Source: Tigriopus japonicus (taxonomy: Eukaryota > Arthropoda > Copepoda > Harpacticoida > Harpacticidae). From it: DNA of 64,000 nucleotides. This document shows positions 27,501 through 35,689 of this stretch, piece after piece. Each line of letters opens with the position of its first letter. The stretch's first letter is position 1. The DNA lies in contig CM021322.1 in NCBI GenBank assembly GCA_010645155.1, positions 5,933,542 through 5,997,541 on the forward strand. Reading direction: 5' to 3'. The notes beneath the pieces are model-generated. The model was given only the letters and a program-made list of their open reading frames with translations. It did no database searches and had not been told where the DNA came from. The position numbers were made by a program, and so were the translations under genes.

Positions 27501-30500
27501 TGTCTTGGCGAGCAAGCTCGAGAGCGGAGACACCCTGAACCCTCCGTCTTCCTCGAGAGTCACCCTGATCGCAAAGAACCTTCAACATGGAGAACTGGTA
27601 CTGAGATCGATTGATCTAAAGGCGTGTGAATGTTACTGTTCTTTTACAAATTGAAAGCGAACAATAAACTCACAGAATTCGTCCATTGAAGTATTTCGTT
27701 CGTATACAATTTGTCAACCTTGTTGGAGTGAAATGCTAATTCTTGTTACCAGTGCACAGAAACATTGGCCAAAAAAGTTTCAGGCAATTTACGTCATATT
27801 CGAGATCTGCATCCTGATAGAACGAATATAACATTTAAGACTTAACGAATTTGTCCGAATTAGAATTTTGGATTGATCCAGCAACAATAGTACGAATGTT
27901 TCTTTTAGGGGGTGAGGAACATTTTGTGAACTTCTTGCCTTTTTGGGAAAAGCAAGAAGTTTTGGGATCCCCAGTGTGCAATAAAACGCGTGCGTTAATT
28001 ACAAGCATTGTCTTAAAAATCCAATGTTTCTTGCATACGCACTGATGCTCCCACAAGAACGAAAAAAAATAAACCAAAAGCACGCATGACCAATTTGGAA
28101 AGTTGCTTATTTTTACTATAATTTGTCGCACTTCTAAGGGTTTTGTTTCATTTTTAATGCAATATATGTTGGCGGACCCATGTGCTGGCTGCCAGATTTT
28201 TGTGCTTACCAATTTTTTTGTCTTCCAGGAACCAGAATTCCAATCCATCGCCTTCCGTAACTGAAAGAAGGTAAATTATTGAGGAAGTCAGAAAATACAT
28301 TGGAGCGTAGTGGCATTTTTTTGGAACTCTCAAAACGTGGCTTGCGTAACAAGTCTACTCGAAAACCGAATGCTTCCATCGCTATGATCCAAGAAACGAA
28401 CTCTTTGGATCTTTGTGCGTCGCGCTCACCTGTTACGCCTAATTCAAACAAGTAGCAATATTCCTCAGTAATGGCAACAGTATAGCAGAAAGGATCTTTG
28501 ACGCATTGATCCCAACAGTTGTCCACGTTTTCATTTATACTCAGGATACCTGCTGAAAATTTTCAAAGAAAGAACATAGCATTGTTATTTTTTACAATGA
28601 TTTCGTCTTTCACGCTTACAGGGATCCAGGTTAAGTCCCTCATTGGCATTATGATATCTCAAAGTCGAGGCAAATACCCTCATGCCATCGGGCGGTCCTA
28701 GAAACAAACAAAGGCATTGTGATGATCAAGAACGTCTTTCTTTCATGGACAATGAAACAGCCCTTTACAACTCCACGGACATCTACGTAGAGATACTATC
28801 TGTAGAGGTCCATGGCAACTCATACACTTCAAAGAGTTGGTTGTCAAGCACAGCAAATCTTAGCTCATAATGTTGTACATGTATATTGTACATTCAAGCA
28901 ATCGCCATAAACTATTAAGCACTCACTCAAGACACATGTCTGTGATGACGACGCCCTAGCGACTGAGTCATCGTCACCTAGCCAAAACTTGCAGGCATTT
29001 TGTTGAGGTAAAAACGTGTAATCGGTACACGAGAGGGTCACACACCGGTCTTTGCACTTGAGCACATCGTCGAAGCCTTGTTCAATGGTAGATAGATCAT
29101 CTTCAGCTACTAATTCGGCATCGGTAGGAAGTGGTCCCACATCAGCGCACACATCTAAAAGAAGGGCAGTAAAATGTAGAGTGACGGTGGTGTTATTGAC
29201 TACCGGTTTAACTGATTGATGTTTGTGTTGCCGAACTGATTATATATTTTTCATTGAAATGAAACGCTCGCCAAGAAATGAGAACTTACAACCAATTGAA
29301 GCAACTTTGGAAACAGTACACAATCGGTTTGTTGATGGAATGAGCTCAAAGCAAAACAGAGCTATTCTTTCGAAAATTGGAAATGGCTTTGAGTCATGTC
29401 GAGCCATCAAAAAATGAGCCATGGAAAATGTGTTCTTTAATACAAGTATTTAAGATATGCATTTTCTGTTAATCCTTGCAAATCTCAAGGATTTGTGGAG
29501 GTGTGTTTAACAAATCTGAAATTCTTTGAAATAACATTTTTTCTGCAAAATTTCTATTCAAATCAATGCCTCCGGTTTTTTATTAATCTGAAACTTGGTT
29601 TCCTATCAAAGAAGAGGGTCTGTGCCGCCTGAAAGTTATATTTCCGATGTTCCTTGATTCTCTTTCTATTCTGCTCCCCATTACTCATTGTATTCCTATC
29701 CTTAGTCCGTTCAAGACCTCTTCATTATTTTTCCACAAGTCAGCATTGAACAGATTTGAAGCGGAAGGTTGTTACTGGAATGACTGGCATTATGATAAAT
29801 CATTCACCTCGATCACAGCGAGATCGGAGGTTATTTTTAAATTTCAGTACCACTGAAAATTGACATCCTCTTTAATACTTTTTTATCTCATATCTTTAAT
29901 CTTTCTCGAAATCAACAAGACATAGAGATTGCCTCAGGGTGGCCCAATGCAGATTACTTATGCGACATTCAAGTTTTCCGAATGTTTTCTAAATCATGAA
30001 CCTGTTTTTTGGTAAGTTGCAAAGTTTAGGAAATGAAGAGATAGTTTTGTCCAATAATTCACGTTTTGTTTTGCTAAATCATGGACACTGTTGGTTATTT
30101 CTTGCGCAAGTGTACACTGTGGAATAGCCAGATTCAGCAAACGATAAATCGTCCGCCAAAGCAAAAACAGCTTTTTCTGGAGCCGTGCCCCTTCCGTCAC
30201 ACGCTTCTGAAAAAATAGATATTAAGGTACCTAATAGCGGTTTTCAATGAGATTCAGTAATTTTTTGAGCTATTGTGAAATTAGCTTTAAAACTCAAAAT
30301 TTTCCTTTTCTTTCCTGACATTGAAATTTTTTGAAATCGTTGGGAATTTGATTTAACTGTATGTTTTGTTTTTCTGCTTTTTTGGGTCAAAAATGGAAGA
30401 TTCAACCCCAAATAACCCAGCTAGTGATGAATGTATTTTTATTCAATCTGAATGCAATTGGTTAACTAAATGGTCTCTAAATATGGACTAAATACTTTTC

Positions 30501-33500
30501 AAAAGTATAAAAAAAATTACGTATAAAATATAAGGTACATAACTTTTTAATGGGACCAAAAATTATACAAAACATAAAAAGTAAAGGTGCTCCCCATTAT
30601 TGTGGGACAAAAAAATGCCAAGAAGTCTTTGGGTATTTTGATTCAAACTTAAAAAGCCAATCAAAACGCCGTATGCAAGCTTAGGATTTGTAAATCAATG
30701 GCGAGTCTGACGATTCGCCATTGTTAGGTTCGTAAATTTTGTACTTTAACTACTATAGTGAAAACATCCTAAACTCTAGCCCTTATGGTTAGATTACACG
30801 ACAAGATGGAGGCACACTTCGAAGCCACAAATACAATTTTTCCATTGGCACGTAAGGAAGACTCCGCAAAAGGTTGCGAGATTGTACATCTCTGATGACG
30901 CAGTTCACCTCAAACTCCTATATAAAATGTGAAGTGTAATCTTGCCCTTAGACCAGGGGTCGGCAACCATTTTTGGGTCAAGGCCCACGAAATTTCATTA
31001 GTGTTGTCAGGGGCCCACCGGACAGGCATTGGTAGGTTCAGGGGCCCACCAACGACCACCCTTGGGCCCACATTTGGGCCGCGGCCCACCGGTTGCCAAC
31101 CCCTGCCTTAGACCCTAGTATGACCAATCAATGATCAATAAGGAAATTTATTTTTGGATTTTGAATGCAGAGGCTAAAGGGCTGAACCTCGCCGGCCAAC
31201 ACAGTCAGCCATCACATAGTCTGATATTTTCTGATGGGCAATTTGATGTCCAGTAACAGAAAGGCTCTCTTTTTGGGCATGTGGATATGTAATCTTGGTA
31301 ACTTTGACAATTTTTAGATAATTTTGACGAAAAAATCTGAAAGCTGTGCTGGAACTATAACTTTGAACCCTACCCAAAATGAAGGGTACAACAAATTGTT
31401 TGAAAACTAGAGCACTCAAGTATAGAGTAAAATCATGAGATGCGACCTCTTGTGGGCGTAGGCGTTCAGACCCAAGAAGTAAAATTTCAATACAATAACT
31501 TTTGATTATAGCCACTTTTCGACCATAAGGAGTTGTCCAATTGGGCCGCCGATTTTTTTTAAAAAAAGGAGGACCACTCGAAGATTCTACTGACCCACAC
31601 TTTGCCTTTATTTGCCCCTCCAATACATCCGAGTTTTTTTTGAAAGCAAATCTAGCTCCATTGATTGTTAACATTTTTCTGAGTAAGCAATCAACCTGAT
31701 TTTTTAAAGGTTGAAGAAATCGTAAAATAGACAAACAGATAAACAAAGTTAGACAAAAAAATTAGACACCAAGACGCGTAAATCAATTTTCGTGTCACTT
31801 TAGGAATTGAATTCAGAATAAAAATAAACGCTCACCCTCGACAGTAATTCGACCTCGTGGCTTCGTGGGCTCGCATCTTGGCTCAAAATACATCGTGTAG
31901 TTCTTGCCACTTGCTTCGAAAGAGTCTTCCAAATTCAGCTCTTTAGGTTCGACCATGAAGTAGGCAATGTCACTAGTTTGCTCATAAACCACCAAATAAC
32001 AATTAATGTTCTGGCAATGTTTGAGCGCACTTTCCGGGAAAGATCCATTCATCAGAAGAGTTTCGGAAAATGTTTGATTTAGGTAAGCTTCGGAGATTGT
32101 AATATTCCTGGATTCGTAAACAATCGGCAGATGGAAGTTACAATCTGTAAATAGAACTAAGGCGTAAAGGAGTGGACTTCAAAAGGGTTCTTAACAAATA
32201 TCAAACGTTTCGGCCAGAAAGGGGCTTGATCGAGACCCAAACCGAAAGAGCCTAATTGTAATAATATATTAACATGGCATTTAACTCTAAGAATTAGTTT
32301 TTCTCTCAAAACTTCATTCTTTATAGACACTGGGACACTATAGACGCCTTCCAGGCGGCGCAGCCCAACGCGACCCTGGCCGCGCTCATGCAGCCCGTGA
32401 GGTCAGCGACGTCGTCCTCCTGCTCCACAAGATCGGCCACCGCCGGCATGATGATGGAGCCGAAACCGACGAGGGGCGCTTCTCTCGAGCGCTCAGCGCC
32501 GAGAATTTGGAACCGGGTTGCGTTGCTCCGAAGCGCGACGACGAAGGGAGCCGCCTACACCGCTGCGAGGAAGTTTGCGCAGACGTGCCCCTTGTAGACC
32601 ACGTCGCCGCCAATCGCCACCAACACCATCTCTTCTCAAGGTTCTAATGCTCAACCTTTCCGACTTTCCAAACTTTCTTTCTCCACTTTCTATCCTCTTT
32701 TTGTTATAAATTGTCGACGACTAGCGAGTATTTGCAAAGCTAACGACATTCTTTTGTATTATCATCATATTACGAGAGAAATAAAACCACGATTACACAC
32801 ACTGTCTGCTTTAGGTTTCAGTAGGCATAACTGAAATCGAAATTCTTGCTCGAAATTTCAGAAAAAAAATATCTTAAAAAATCAGATAAAATGTTGCTGT
32901 TCAGTCCCTCCATAAAAACACAATGAAAGTCAGTATTTCAAGCTGTTTCGCTAAACAAGTTGCATTTTCTGATGATGCTCTTGTAATTGTTTTTTTTGTA
33001 AGATTATCTATTTTTGTACTTGATTCCTTTTCATGTAAAGAAATTGTAACAATACTTAAGGCATTACTTTAACAATGCTACCAAAGTTGATTCCATTCCG
33101 TCCCGTTAAAGAAAATTCTTTCCCTGGGATCACAAGAACTGGATAAATCGGGATGTTCCGGGATTTTCGGGATTAACGGATTTTTTTTATTTTTGCCGGT
33201 CATTAGAAGAAACATTTTTCTTGGTTTTAGCACGTTTAATGACTGGAAGAAAATGCTCTTGTAAAGATGCACCATGTTTTTGGTTCTTATTTTTTACCTA
33301 TTTCACCCTTTTAACAAATTAATAGGTCAAGTGGAGTGTGGCTTTGTTGTGCCTTTTCATGTCGGGAGAACGTGGAAATGCATTTCAACCACCTCACGCT
33401 CTGCATGTACTTATTTACACAAAACAGCCATTACACACGTGGCATACGTACTTCAAAAATTTGTGCAAATTTTGTTGTTTTGACTAATCCTGGCAATGTA

Positions 33501-34645
33501 GTAATGATTTACTGTAACTACAAGAAATCAGACATTTTTGTATAAACTGGACACATTTGCTTGCATCATCCTGAGTTTTGTCGTATTTCAAGTGGATGCT
33601 CAGTCCGAGGTAGCCGTGAGACACAAATCAGTTATTCGTATGTTCTCGTTTCATACTCCAGTAAGAATTACAGTATATAAATACATTTTTAAATGGTACA
33701 GAAAATCCAGATTATGTCCCGAAAAATCCTGCTCTAGAGTTTCAGGGGCAATCTTCTGATCAAACCCGTGATTTTTGCCACAAGTAAAAACTCTGACGGC
33801 CATACTAGGTTAGTTAGGTTTTCAGTTCAAGTGGAATGCAAAAAAACATGCTTTGTAAGAATTGATTGCTTGTGGCTTTCAATTTAGATGACTGTGTGTC
33901 CATAACCGCATCCTAAATGCATTAGAGTAAAGGTGTATGGCCAAGAAATCAACATGTTTTCCATTGCAAAGATGACACTGCATTACATAAGGCTATTACT
34001 AAAAAAACCCAGACCATTGGTGCTCTCCAAACAGGCCCTGTAGGGCAATTTCGAACCACTCTTGGCTAACAACAATTGTAGCCGCAACTTTTCTTTCAAG
34101 GGAGCAATTTCAGTGAAATTTGGTAGCTATTGGCTCCACTGAAAACCATCAAGTATTCTTTCCAAACACCCTCGTGAAATGGTTGAGTGGACAGTACAAT
34201 TCCAGAAACCGGAAAATGACATCGATTTTTGGGAAAGTATAGTCCAGACCCAACTAAATGTGTAAACTGGTCTTGGTGTTACCTTTGCCCGAGTGTGTAA
34301 TCTTTTCATCTGAAACATAAGGAGAAAAAAACAAGTTTTAATGGATGAAACTGCTTGGGTGGAAACATATCACCACCAAATCAAAAAAAAAAGAGAAACT
34401 CTAGATCGCCACCTTAATTTCTAAATCTGAACTGTACCTTGGGCTAAATAACACAGACCACCTCCTTTTTCGATCGGTTTGAAACAATGCTTTCCACTAG
34501 ATTGAGTCAGACATTCATCCTTAGAATAGGTCTTGCTCATTAACGAGTCGGTAATTATGCCATTTTCGCACTGAGAGGCGCAAACCCCGTTTCGGAAAAG
34601 CACCATAAAAACAATCTGGAACAGAAAGAAGTGGAACGAATGCAA
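8734..34645 (-). CDS. Giant secreted multi-PAN/Apple-module protein (21 exons)
   Basis: Minus-strand gene I do not recognise as a named protein. Exons in coding order: 34645-34438, 32144-31836, 29154-28927, 28552-28430, 28260-28210, 26925-26779, 26713-26396, 24566-24348, 21674-21345, 20893-20750, 20660-20352, 16774-16547, 16201-16079, 15905-15855, 15288-15142, 15076-14750, 13814-13560, 13378-13094, 12975-12823, 10049-9586, 9516-8734. They sum to 5202 nt, open throughout: 1733 residues. A signal peptide precedes the first linker module. The order is then L-B-C-A four times, followed by L, a B-like module and a cysteine-rich tail. L is a four-cysteine linker; B, C and A have PAN/Apple-like cysteine spacing. 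PAN domains are known to bind proteins or sugars outside cells; the role here is unknown. Splicing is inferred from sequence only; missed exons in the long introns remain possible. Confidence 0.7.
9586..10049 (-). CDS. PAN gene exon 20: last PAN-like module + start of Cys-rich tail
   Basis: 464 nt, enters in phase 1, leaves in phase 0. A PAN-like core (YDACALICITDENCYGFVYF...ECKTMA) is followed by an acidic stretch and then regularly spaced cysteines (CQIAWEVPFCEPC...). The shift out of 1-1 phase marks the end of the cassette array. Confidence 0.75.
10190..10687. mobile_element. Hairpin MITE, 68-bp inverted arms
   Basis: 10190-10257 and 10620-10687 are inverted copies (shared GACGCTCATGA, TTTTTTAAC). 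No coding sequence lies between. It sits in the last long intron of the PAN gene. Confidence 0.7.
10890..12705 (+). pseudogene. LINE reverse transcriptase, 5'-truncated, frameshifted
   Basis: Plus strand, opposite to the host PAN gene. RT blocks: KSKACGLRGFSPTHLK, QFGFTKGKGT, FIDLRKAFDF, GVLQGDPCSPILFN, then MYADDICL in a different frame near 11850. An in-frame TAG follows near 11889, and a long C-terminal frame ends at 12705. A C-x2-C...H...C finger-like motif (CSLCGEHSNPYHALYFC) lies at the end, as in jockey/I-group LINEs. Frame breaks near 11380 and 11830 make it inactive. The 5' end is a guess from degenerate similarity. Confidence 0.85.
12823..12975 (-). CDS. PAN gene exon 19: linker L5
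   Basis: 153 nt, phase 1-1. Four cysteines with LCHRDTK and LCYLRRG, donor GTAAGTT. The next joined exon is 2.8 kb away, across a LINE and a MITE. Confidence 0.7.
13094..13378 (-). CDS. PAN gene exon 18: module A4 (unsplit)
   Basis: 285 nt, phase 1-1. Core RCWEYCSQMTWCKAL...KCLFF, ending in KQFG. No internal intron. Confidence 0.7.
13560..13814 (-). CDS. PAN gene exon 17: module C4
   Basis: 255 nt, phase 1-1. Core DCQELCDPGGQCNKAIIY...SCLMF, with donor GTGAGTG as in C1 and C3. Diverged in sequence from the other C modules. Confidence 0.7.
13830..14589. other. PAN gene intron between B4 and C4
   Basis: AT-rich, just outside block A. No exon or repeat recognised. Confidence 0.5.
14750..15076 (-). 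CDS. PAN gene exon 16: module B4
   Basis: 327 nt, phase 1-1. Core DECFEICAELSC...ACRFATTEPLTY. Paralogue of B2, with a slightly longer C-terminal end. Confidence 0.75.
15142..15288 (-). CDS. PAN gene exon 15: linker L4
   Basis: 147 nt, phase 1-1. Four cysteines, GMCHKN, ACYTPQG. GC donor (GCAAGT) as in L2. Confidence 0.75.
15855..15905 (-). CDS. PAN gene exon 14: 51-nt micro-exon ending module A3
   Basis: 51 nt, phase 1-1, ends in KQFG. Paralogue of exon 5 with the same splice sites (TTTCAG, GTAAGCAC). Confidence 0.65.
16079..16201 (-). CDS. PAN gene exon 13: module A3, first part
   Basis: 123 nt, phase 1-1. Core NCWDQC...LCASIAI, EEYCYL. Paralogue of exon 4. Confidence 0.7.
16547..16774 (-). 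CDS. PAN gene exon 12: module C3
   Basis: 228 nt, phase 1-1. PAN-like core KCKDRCATLSC...ACKFW. Paralogue of C1. Confidence 0.75.
17703..17830 (-). pseudogene. Dead C-module exon (copy in block A)
   Basis: Same length (128 nt) and same terminal TGA as 30079-30206, so the truncation predates the block duplication. It has also lost the first cysteine (W in place of C). Confidence 0.75.
17995..18320 (+). repeat. Dispersed repeat R1, copy 2
   Basis: Non-coding repeat matching 935-1241 (inverted), 24720-24945, 25285-25605 and 30355-30680. Its right neighbour (18270-18690) recurs at 25607-26008 and 30640-31185. Confidence 0.75.
18691..19614. other. PAN gene intron, pyrimidine-rich
   Basis: Contains a T-rich stretch at ~19075-19130. 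No exon supported. Confidence 0.5.
19615..19890 (-). pseudogene. Dead B-module exon
   Basis: Aligns with B3: HAKW, CVDECI and LALKPFTY are recognisable. A one-base deletion before CVDEC brings in a TGA, and the frame shifts again downstream. It still has a GTAAGTT donor-like end. Left out of the model. Confidence 0.7.
20352..20660 (-). CDS. PAN gene exon 11: module B3
   Basis: 309 nt, phase 1-1. Core YDCVDECIKISC...KCRLASEPFTY, with donor GTGAGTT. A decayed relative lies next to it at 19615-19890. Confidence 0.75.
20750..20893 (-). CDS. PAN gene exon 10: linker L3
   Basis: 144 nt, phase 1-1, GT-AG. Four cysteines with LCYRDFG and FCFNPG. Confidence 0.75.
20894..21344. other. PAN gene intron between A2 and L3
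   Basis: No further exon or repeat recognised. Confidence 0.5.
21345..21674 (-). CDS. PAN gene exon 9: module A2 (unsplit)
   Basis: 330 nt, phase 1-1. Core DCWNNCAKHPLC...DECYLI, ending in KLFG. Unlike A1 and A3 it has no internal intron and carries about 45 extra residues at its N-terminal side. Confidence 0.75.
22352..23260. mobile_element. Tc1/mariner-like non-autonomous element
   Basis: Ends are inverted repeats: GGGTTGGCCACTTAAAAC near 22354 and its reverse complement ending near 23258. TA sits on both outer sides (22350-22351, 23260-23261), the Tc1/mariner target. No transposase frame is left in the 0.9 kb. It lies in the intron between exons 8 and 9 of the PAN gene. Confidence 0.65.
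23270..24165 (-). pseudogene. LINE RT C-terminal fragment
   Basis: The minus strand shows FKSIHGLCPNPGFE, a CALRAPPNSKESRLVRTLDHL stretch, and further on AFKAGLDKL...TIPDQP. This is the usual C-terminal end of CR1/jockey-group LINE proteins. Several stops are present. The tail (23330-23410) recurs at 38226-38340. Confidence 0.65.
24348..24566 (-). CDS. PAN gene exon 8: module C2
   Basis: 219 nt, phase 1-1. Intact version of the module seen broken at 17703-17830 and 30079-30206. Core SCADRC, TTCKYF, DVCQYW, CVVG, then donor GTAAGTT. Confidence 0.75.
24590..26010 (+). repeat. Repeat R1, copies 3 and 4 in tandem
   Basis: 24590-24945 is close to block A/B intron sequence. 25150-25605 is a second, more diverged copy directly after it and is the one closest to copy 1. 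The shared right neighbour follows to 26008. Confidence 0.75.
26396..26713 (-). CDS. PAN gene exon 7: module B2
   Basis: 318 nt, phase 1-1. Core DECLEICAELSC...ACRFATTEPLTY. Near-identical to B4 (14750-15076). Confidence 0.75.
26779..26925 (-). CDS. PAN gene exon 6: linker L2
   Basis: 147 nt, phase 1-1. Four cysteines with the MCHR and ACY motifs. The donor is GCAAGT, a GC-AG intron, shared with its paralogue L4. Confidence 0.75.
28210..28260 (-). CDS. PAN gene exon 5: 51-nt micro-exon ending module A1
   Basis: 51 nt (17 codons), phase 1-1, flanked by CTTTCAG and GTAAGCAC. It ends in ...KKIG, matching the KQFG/KLFG end of the other A modules. It is conserved in size and position with 15855-15905. 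Confidence 0.65.
28430..28552 (-). CDS. PAN gene exon 4: module A1, first part
   Basis: 123 nt, phase 1-1. Cysteine pattern NCWDQC...FCY...EEYCYLF. The acceptor is a CAGCAG (NAGNAG) pair, so a 3-nt alternative is possible. The paralogous exon at 16079-16201 has only the first AG. Confidence 0.7.
28927..29154 (-). CDS. PAN gene exon 3: module C1
   Basis: 228 nt, phase 1-1. Clear PAN-like core: KCKDRC, then LSC, DYTFLP and ACKFW. Differs from C3 (16547-16774) at nine residues only. Confidence 0.75.
30079..30206 (-). pseudogene. Dead C-module exon (copy in block B)
   Basis: The acceptor and first ~38 codons match the intact C exon at 24348-24566 (APEKAVFALADDLS). The similarity then ends just before an in-frame TGA, with no donor. 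The same truncation occurs at 17703-17830. Left out of the gene model. Confidence 0.75.
30355..30680 (+). repeat. Dispersed repeat R1, copy 5
   Basis: Block B counterpart of copy 2. Confidence 0.75.
30954..31105. mobile_element. hAT-like MITE with 8-bp target duplication
   Basis: 152 bp with terminal inverted repeats CAGGGGTCGGCAACC / GGTTGCCAACCCCTG, flanked by CCTTAGAC on both sides (30946-30953, 31106-31113). The paralogous sites at ~18607 and ~25929 lack it, giving natural empty sites. Confidence 0.9.
31836..32144 (-). CDS. PAN gene exon 2: module B1
   Basis: 309 nt, phase 1-1, acceptor CTATTTACAG and donor GTGAGCG. It has the B-module layout with fewer cysteines than other copies. It is the most divergent B. 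Confidence 0.6.
32335..32650. other. GC-rich island of foreign-looking composition
   Basis: About 300 bp markedly richer in GC than its AT-rich surroundings, inside the first intron of the PAN gene. On the minus strand one frame reads protein-like with a single stop (AAPFVVALRSNATRFQ...GFGSIIMPAVADLVEQ); plus-strand frames are Ser/Arg-rich. An AATAAA follows on the plus strand near 32780. Not identified: horizontally acquired DNA, a retrocopy or an assembly chimera are all possible. Confidence 0.5.
32651..34437. other. PAN gene intron 1, remainder
   Basis: AT-rich, no exon I can support. 33115-33180 has a CGGGAT-rich low-complexity stretch. A plus-strand hydrophobic frame at 33538 lacks an ATG. 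A 27-nt micro-exon-like segment near 34300 (acceptor ATGTTTCAG, donor GTAACA) was considered but not used. Confidence 0.5.
34438..34645 (-). CDS. PAN gene exon 1: signal peptide + linker module L1
   Basis: Starts at ATG 34645. Residues 1-23 are hydrophobic (MHSFHFFLFQIVFMVLFRNG...) and end in VCA, a plausible signal-peptidase site. An L module follows: Cys, about 17 residues, Cys, then two more Cys, closing with CYLAQG. The donor GTACAG leaves phase 1. A good acceptor-like stretch lies within the signal peptide, so the true start could be an upstream exon or the second Met. Confidence 0.65.
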
Positions 34646-35689
34646 AAGTAACCTTTAGTAGTGGTCTGTTGAAAACACTTGCGTGGTTTTCGCCACACAA
34701 TGGATTTCAAAATCGAATCGGAAAAAACTAGTGGCCTTAGGTTAAAATACTTTTTTCAAACTTCAGGTAGGGTGCTCCAAGTGTGTTTTCGTACAACAGT
34801 GAACATTGTCACCAGACCTGATGAACTTTGGTTTTACCTAATATCCATCTTATTTTCTTTTGACCCTGAACCTCGAATTTGGTCAAATTTTGCTTAAATT
34901 TTACTTTTTAGAATATATTAACTCGTAAACTATCGAAAAAGAGATGAGAAAAGGAATGAAAGAAACGAATAATATCATCCAAAAAGGGAGACGATATTTT
35001 CAAGACAAGAGTTATTTAATTTCATACCCGTACAGTGAAAACTAGATTTAATGATATTGTCCGTCACCCCAAAATACATCGTTAAATCGAATGGCTGTCG
35101 TAGGAGTCGTAGGAAAACGGTAACCCCTAAAATTATCGTTAAATCGGAGATCGATAAATCCAGATTTCATTGTACATTTTTGGACGTGATTTTATAACTT
35201 TTTCCGGCTTTTGAAGTAGAGATATGAATTGAGGAAATGCACAAAGTTTTTAAAACCCTGTAGAGTCCTTTAAGCGCAACCACTAAAAAAGAAGTAACGC
35301 AACCATTGACGTTTATTAAACATAATTTCTGTTCTTAATTGTCCAATGAACACAAACAAGTTCAAAAATAAATTAAACTATTGTGTCAGGGAGCAATATC
35401 GCGAGCTGTATTAGAAGGGTGACCTCCCAGTCTAATGTACTGTGACCTCCCAATCAGCTGTTCGTTAAAGGACCGTTCACAGTACAATTGCTTTTCTAAC
35501 AATCAAAGTCAAGCCAAATGTTGGTGTAATCATATGTGAACTTAAAAAAGCAAAGCTTATGTAAAATATGCACACATTCATTCCAAAATTGTGTTTTCAA
35601 AAAACCTATTGTTAAAAAAAGACTCCTGTAATTGGTAGTTGGCGTTATTTAACTTCACTCTAAGTGTCTGTGATGGCAAAAGACCTTAC
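34646..35689. other. Intergenic, no gene seen
   Basis: Upstream of PAN exon 1. AT-rich; contains a ~15-bp self-similar stretch (CGTTAAATCG) near 35085 and 35140. No promoter motif can be assigned with confidence. Confidence 0.5.

Larger units (their letters stand above)
26226..31190. repeat. Segmental duplication, block B
   Basis: Same orientation and order as block A. It carries extra insertions: ~450 bp near 26945, ~245 bp near 27510 and a hAT-like MITE at 30954. The far end (30210-31190) also matches 24590-26010, giving a third partial copy. Confidence 0.85.

Noticed and set aside
27286..27654. 122-codon plus-strand frame
   Set aside because: Lies within intron or insert sequence of block B; no domain, antisense to the host gene.
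33538..33759. Secreted-looking frame (hydrophobic start ...FVVFQVDA)
   Set aside because: It begins with TTG, not ATG, and no upstream exon or conserved content supports it.
34127..34318. Possible extra PAN exon between L1 and B1
   Set aside because: A good acceptor exists, but the phase-1 frame hits a stop and no cysteine pattern is present.
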